From Clostridiales bacterium UBA3680 (GTDB lineage: Bacteria > Bacillota > Clostridia > Lachnospirales > CAG-274), in assembly GCA_002372875.1 (NCBI GenBank), contig DFJD01000118.1, forward strand, positions 1 to 10,362: a stretch of 10,362 nt of DNA, in the 5' to 3' direction. Made by a program: the position numbers and the translations under genes. Shown here piece by piece: positions 7,089 through 10,362 of the stretch. The first letter of the stretch is position 1. Each line of letters starts with the position of its first letter. The notes under the pieces were generated by a model. It saw only the letters and a program-made list of their open reading frames with translations. It had not been told where the DNA came from and made no database searches.

Positions 7089-7132
7089 AAAAAGGTAATC
7101 AACACAGATGTGTAAATTGTTGATTACCTTTT
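7089..7132 (-). terminator. Intrinsic terminator of the gatCAB operon
   Basis: A perfect 15-bp stem (7118-7132 with 7090-7104, core GGTAATCAACA) encloses a 13-nt loop. On the minus strand it is followed by TTTTTGCG. It sits 30 nt after the gatB stop and upstream of the ade promoter, separating the two leftward units. Confidence 0.88.
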
Positions 7133-7161
7133 GCATTACAAATATTTATTCTTTAAAAATC

Positions 7162-8601
7162 TTACGGTTGTAATTGTTTCAATTTTTTATCAACCGCTTC
7201 ATTTACGCTCTTGGGATCTGCACGCCCCTTCAATCTCTTCATAACAAGTCCGATAAGATAACCTTTTGCCTTTTGTTTTCCGCTTAGATAATCCGATACG
7301 CTCTTTTGATTTTCCGAGATTATTTCATTCACCGTTTTTTCCGTCAGCTCGGGGTCATCAAGTATAAGAAGATTGTTTTCTTTTACATATTCCCAAGGGT
7401 CAACATTGTAAAAATATATCTGTTCGAAAACATCTTTGCCGATATTTCTGTTTATTTTTCCCTCCGATATAATGTTAATAAGGCTTGCAAGCTTTTCGGG
7501 AGCCACATTAAGATTTTCCGCCGTTTTTCCCAATGAAGAAAGTATCCTCATAAGCTCGCCCATTATCATGTTGCAAACCTCTTTAGGTCTATCGCAAAGG
7601 GCGGTTGTTCTTTCAAACAGATCGCAAAGCTCCTTTTCGGATGTAATTATACTCGCATCATAATCGTTTAATCCAAATTCGGAAATATACCTTTGTCTTT
7701 TCTGCTGCGGAAGCTCGGGCAGTAAGTTTTTAATTCTTTTTATCTCCCCGTCACTTATAACAACGGGCATGATATCGGGTTCGGGAAAATATCTGTAATC
7801 GTCGGCATTTTCTTTGCTTCTCATAACGATACCAATGCCCTTTTCCTCGTCCCATCTTATTGTTTGCTGCAGCACCCTTTCTCCCCGCTGTTTAATGCTT
7901 ATCTGCCTTTCGGCTTCATACTCAACAGCTCTTTTTATCTCCTTAAATGAGCTCATATTCTTCATTTCGGTTCTTGTTGAAAGCTCTTTTTCCCCTCTTT
8001 TTCTCACGGAAAGATTTATATCGGCTCTCATTGACCCCTCTTGCATTTTACAATCGGAAACGCCTGTATATATAAGTATTTCCCTTAATGCCGTAAGATA
8101 TGCCACAACCTCGTCACCGTTTGAAAAATGTGGTTCGGATACTATTTCAAGCAGCGGCACTCCGCAACGATTATAATCTATAAGTGTGGCATTTTCATCA
8201 TGAATAAGTTTCCCCGCATCCTCCTCCATGTGTATTTCATGTATACCTATTTTCTTTTTTTTGCCTTTTGAGTTTATTTCTATATACCCGTTTCGGCAGA
8301 TAGGCAAATAAAGCTGGCTTATCTGATACGCCTTGGGCAGATCGGGATAAAAATAATTTTTTCTGTCAAATTTATTTTCTTTTGTTATGGAACAATTTAA
8401 TGCAAGCCCCGTCTTAACGGCAAACTCTACCACCTTTTTGTTTAACAGAGGAAGAGTGCCCGGCATTCCCGTACAAATCGGACAAATTTGGGTATTTGGT
8501 TCTTTTCCGAATTTTGTGGCGCAAGAGCAGAATATTTTACTTTCGGTTGAAAGTTCCGCATGAACCTCTATTCCCATAACGATCTCATAGCTGTCACTCA
8601 T
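7162..8601 (-). CDS. gatB: Asp-tRNA(Asn)/Glu-tRNA(Gln) amidotransferase subunit B
   Basis: The tRNA-binding and kinase subunit of GatCAB. It phosphorylates the side chain of misacylated Glu-tRNA(Gln) or Asp-tRNA(Asn) and transfers ammonia delivered from GatA. The 479 residues match the usual length. Visible features are the N-terminal GIEVHAELST, a zinc-site cysteine set (Cys25, Cys27, Cys40, Cys43), YFYPDLPKAYQISQ, HMEEDAGKL, DYNRCGVPLLEIVSEP, MQEGSMRADINLSVR and DYRYFPEPDIMPV, followed by the helical tail domain that contacts tRNA (about 330-479). GTG at 8607 and TTG at 8604 are in frame upstream, but AGGAGG at 8615-8610 lies eight bases from the ATG at 8601, so I chose that ATG. It overlaps the end of gatA by 8 nt and is the last gene of the operon. 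Confidence 0.97.
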   Translation of the reverse strand: MSDSYEIVMGIEVHAELSTESKIFCSCATKFGKEPNTQICPICTGMPGTLPLLNKKVVEFAVKTGLALNCSITKENKFDRKNYFYPDLPKAYQISQLYLPICRNGYIEINSKGKKKKIGIHEIHMEEDAGKLIHDENATLIDYNRCGVPLLEIVSEPHFSNGDEVVAYLTALREILIYTGVSDCKMQEGSMRADINLSVRKRGEKELSTRTEMKNMSSFKEIKRAVEYEAERQISIKQRGERVLQQTIRWDEEKGIGIVMRSKENADDYRYFPEPDIMPVVISDGEIKRIKNLLPELPQQKRQRYISEFGLNDYDASIITSEKELCDLFERTTALCDRPKEVCNMIMGELMRILSSLGKTAENLNVAPEKLASLINIISEGKINRNIGKDVFEQIYFYNVDPWEYVKENNLLILDDPELTEKTVNEIISENQKSVSDYLSGKQKAKGYLIGLVMKRLKGRADPKSVNEAVDKKLKQLQP

Positions 8602-10042
8602 CAACACTGCCTCCTGTTATTTTTTCATAGGCACAACCGACTCTCACAATAACATCTTCTCTTAATTGAGGCGCCATAAGCTGCATACCTATGGGCATAC
8701 CTTCTTGATTTTTTCCGCAGGGAATGCTTGCCGCCGGAATTCCCGACAGACTTGCGGCAACGGTATATATATCTCCTTGATACATTTTAAGAGGGTCGTT
8801 TCGGTTTTCACCTATATTGTATGCCGTTGTGGGCGCTGTGGGAGTAAGAAGCAAATCGTATTTTTTAAATGCATCATCAAAACTGTCTTTTATAAGCCGT
8901 CTTACTTTAAGGGCTTTTTTGTAATAATCTTCGTAATATCCCGAACTTAAAACATAGGTGCCAAGCATAATTCTTCTTTTGACCTCAAGCCCAAAGCCCT
9001 CTGTGCGTGTTTTTACGTACATTTGTTCAAGTTCATCGCCACTTTGGCAAAATCCGTATTTAATGCCGTCATACCTTGAAAGATTGGAACTTGCCTCGGC
9101 ACAAGCTGTTATATAATAAGTCGGAAGATAATAGTCCGTGAGAGGTAATTCGAACTCATAAAGTTCGGCTCCCGATTTTTCAAGTTCTCTTGCACCCTGT
9201 AAAACGCTTTTTCCTACGAAAGCATCGGTTTGTTCCGAAAAAAAATTGCGCGGTATACCTATTTTCATTCCTCTTATTCCCAAATCGCAAAAAGAAGTAA
9301 AATCCGTTTTCTTTGCCACGGAACAGGTCATATCTTTTTTATCGCTACCGTATATTTCGGATAAGACCGCGGCACAATCACTCATGTTTTTGCCCATAAC
9401 TCCTATTCTGTCCAAAGACGAGGCATAGGCAATCAAGCCGTATCTTGACACACTGCCGTAGGTCGGCATTAGACCCGTTATTCCGCAAAACGATGCGGGT
9501 TGTCTTACAGAACCGCCCGTATCCGAACCAAGACCGTAGGCACATTGATTTGAGGCAACGGCTGCAGCTGTTCCGCCTGAGGAGCCTCCCGAAACTTTTT
9601 TTGTATCTTTGGGATTTTTAACGCTTCCGTAATAAGAACTTTCGGTTGACCCGCCCATGGCAAACTCATCCATATTGGTTTTGCCTATGAGCACAGCTCC
9701 TGCTTTTTCAAGTCTTTCCACAGCGGTTGCACTGTAGGGAGGCTTAAAATCCGAAAGCATTTTTGACGCACAACTTGTAAGGATGTTTTTGGTGCATATA
9801 TTGTCCTTTACAGCCATGGGCACACCTGCTAAAGGCGAGGAAAGCACTTTATCGTCTATATTTTTTTGTATAATGTTTGCTCTTTTCAAAGATTCATCTC
9901 TGCAAATGGTTATAAAGGCATTTAAATCTTTTTTTGCCTCTGTTTCCTTTAAATATTCCGTTAAAAGTTCGATAACGCTTATTTCTCTGCTTTGAAGCAT
10001 TTTCCCGAGAGATAAAGCCGAATTTTCCGTTATTTTCATCAT
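8594..10042 (-). CDS. gatA: Asp-tRNA(Asn)/Glu-tRNA(Gln) amidotransferase subunit A
   Basis: The glutaminase subunit, an amidase-signature enzyme that releases ammonia from glutamine and channels it to GatB. The 482 residues are typical. The Ser-cisSer-Lys triad is intact: Lys79 in AVKDNI, Ser154 in the VSGGSSGGT signature and Ser178 in SDTGGSVRQP. These are the same residue numbers as in the Staphylococcus aureus enzyme. GVPMAVKDN, GKTNMDEFAMG and the C-terminal GIPAASIPCG and GMPIGMQLMAP are also conserved. Two adjacent ATG codons (10042 and 10039) could start it. AGGAG is only two bases from the first and five from the second, so the second may be the one used. The first gives a 4-nt ATGA overlap with gatC. 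Either way translation is coupled to gatC. Confidence 0.97.
   Translation of the reverse strand: MMKITENSALSLGKMLQSREISVIELLTEYLKETEAKKDLNAFITICRDESLKRANIIQKNIDDKVLSSPLAGVPMAVKDNICTKNILTSCASKMLSDFKPPYSATAVERLEKAGAVLIGKTNMDEFAMGGSTESSYYGSVKNPKDTKKVSGGSSGGTAAAVASNQCAYGLGSDTGGSVRQPASFCGITGLMPTYGSVSRYGLIAYASSLDRIGVMGKNMSDCAAVLSEIYGSDKKDMTCSVAKKTDFTSFCDLGIRGMKIGIPRNFFSEQTDAFVGKSVLQGARELEKSGAELYEFELPLTDYYLPTYYITACAEASSNLSRYDGIKYGFCQSGDELEQMYVKTRTEGFGLEVKRRIMLGTYVLSSGYYEDYYKKALKVRRLIKDSFDDAFKKYDLLLTPTAPTTAYNIGENRNDPLKMYQGDIYTVAASLSGIPAASIPCGKNQEGMPIGMQLMAPQLREDVIVRVGCAYEKITGGSVDE
8610..8615 (-). promoter_or_regulatory. Ribosome binding site deciding the gatB start
   Basis: AGGAGG on the minus strand lies inside the end of gatA, eight bases before ATG at 8601 but only two before GTG at 8607. 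The spacing selects the ATG. Confidence 0.75.
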
Positions 10043-10326
10043 TTCTCCTTTATGGCTTTAGGTACCCTGTAACAGCCGTTTTCAGTGTTTTTGGCATTTT
10101 TCAACATTTCCTCTCTTGAATAGGAGGGTTCGGTTTTATCCTCTCTAAGAGGAAAAACACCTTCAAACGGATGACTCATTTCATTTAAGTCATCGGTATC
10201 AAGCTCCGCGAGTTTTTTCATAAAATTTATTATCTTTTCAAGTTCAATTTGCATTTTTTCGGCTTCTTCATCCGTTAGAGCAATATTGCACAACTTTGAC
10301 AGCCCTTGAGTTAAATTGTCGTTCAT
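10039..10326 (-). CDS. gatC: Asp-tRNA(Asn)/Glu-tRNA(Gln) amidotransferase subunit C
   Basis: The small stabilising subunit that wraps the GatA-GatB interface. It has 95 residues, as usual for the family. The N-terminal helix LCNIALTDEEAEKMQIELEK, the connector LAELDTDDLNEMSHP, and the tail LREDKTEPSYSREEMLKNA ending in GCYRVPKAI match the GatC pattern. The ATG at 10326 follows AAAGGAAAAC. Only 14 bases separate the start codon from the TTAG edge of the repeat terminus at 10341, so any promoter must lie in the repeat or beyond the window. It is first in a gatC-gatA-gatB operon. Confidence 0.95.
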   Translation of the reverse strand: MNDNLTQGLSKLCNIALTDEEAEKMQIELEKIINFMKKLAELDTDDLNEMSHPFEGVFPLREDKTEPSYSREEMLKNAKNTENGCYRVPKAIKEK

Positions 10327-10340
10327 TGTTTTCCTTTCTT

Positions 10341-10362
10341 TTAGGGAAGCACTGATTAATTC
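10341..10362 (+). repeat. Partial second copy of the MITE-like element (left terminus)
   Basis: TTAGGGAAGCACTGATTAAT followed by TC matches 37-58 at 20 of 22 positions, in the same orientation, up to the last base of the window. It extends beyond the window edge, so its length and hairpins cannot be seen. Confidence 0.75.

Noticed and set aside
8602..8607. GTG or TTG start of gatB upstream of the ATG
   Set aside because: The AGGAGG site would be only two to five bases away, too close for efficient initiation, while the ATG at 8601 is at eight.
37..10362. Composite transposon carrying the whole gene block between two repeat copies
   Set aside because: The cargo is mostly housekeeping (gatCAB, ade), no transposase is present, and two dispersed copies flanking a block by chance is simpler.

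Overview
The window looks like chromosomal DNA from an AT-rich, Gram-positive, anaerobic Firmicute, most likely an uncultured Clostridia from a gut or plant-degrading community. This rests on low GC, strong GGAGG-type ribosome binding sites, TTG start codons, a complete gatCAB set, and a secreted S-layer-homology (SLH) protein fused to a GH5 glycoside hydrolase. Genus cannot be read from the sequence.

Layout. Bases 1-51 may hold the last codons of an upstream gene. Bases 37-270 are a non-coding element with terminal inverted repeats and a row of internal hairpins, resembling a MITE. A plus-strand S41 (CtpA-type) processing protease follows at 292-1509. It ends at a terminator shared with a convergent minus-strand block. 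That block, read right to left, has two transcription units. The first is gatC-gatA-gatB (10326-7162), encoding the tRNA-dependent amidotransferase, closed by a strong hairpin terminator at 7089-7132. The second starts from an extended -10 promoter at 7026-7034: adenine deaminase (TTG start, 6987-5329), then the SLH-GH5 cell-surface glycanase (5324-3801), then a large multi-pass membrane protein resembling DUF2339 (3775-1559). Spacings of 4 and 25 nt suggest co-transcription of these three.

The last 22 bases (10341-10362) match the left terminus of the element at 37-57, in the same orientation. The gene block is therefore bracketed by two copies of a dispersed repeat, and the window probably ends where an assembler lost its way in that repeat.

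Functionally the content is mostly housekeeping: protein quality control or envelope proteolysis, Gln-tRNA/Asn-tRNA formation and purine salvage, plus one accessory polysaccharide-degrading enzyme. I see no defence system, CRISPR array, prophage, transposase gene or RNA gene. The hairpin-rich repeat is the most unusual object here.
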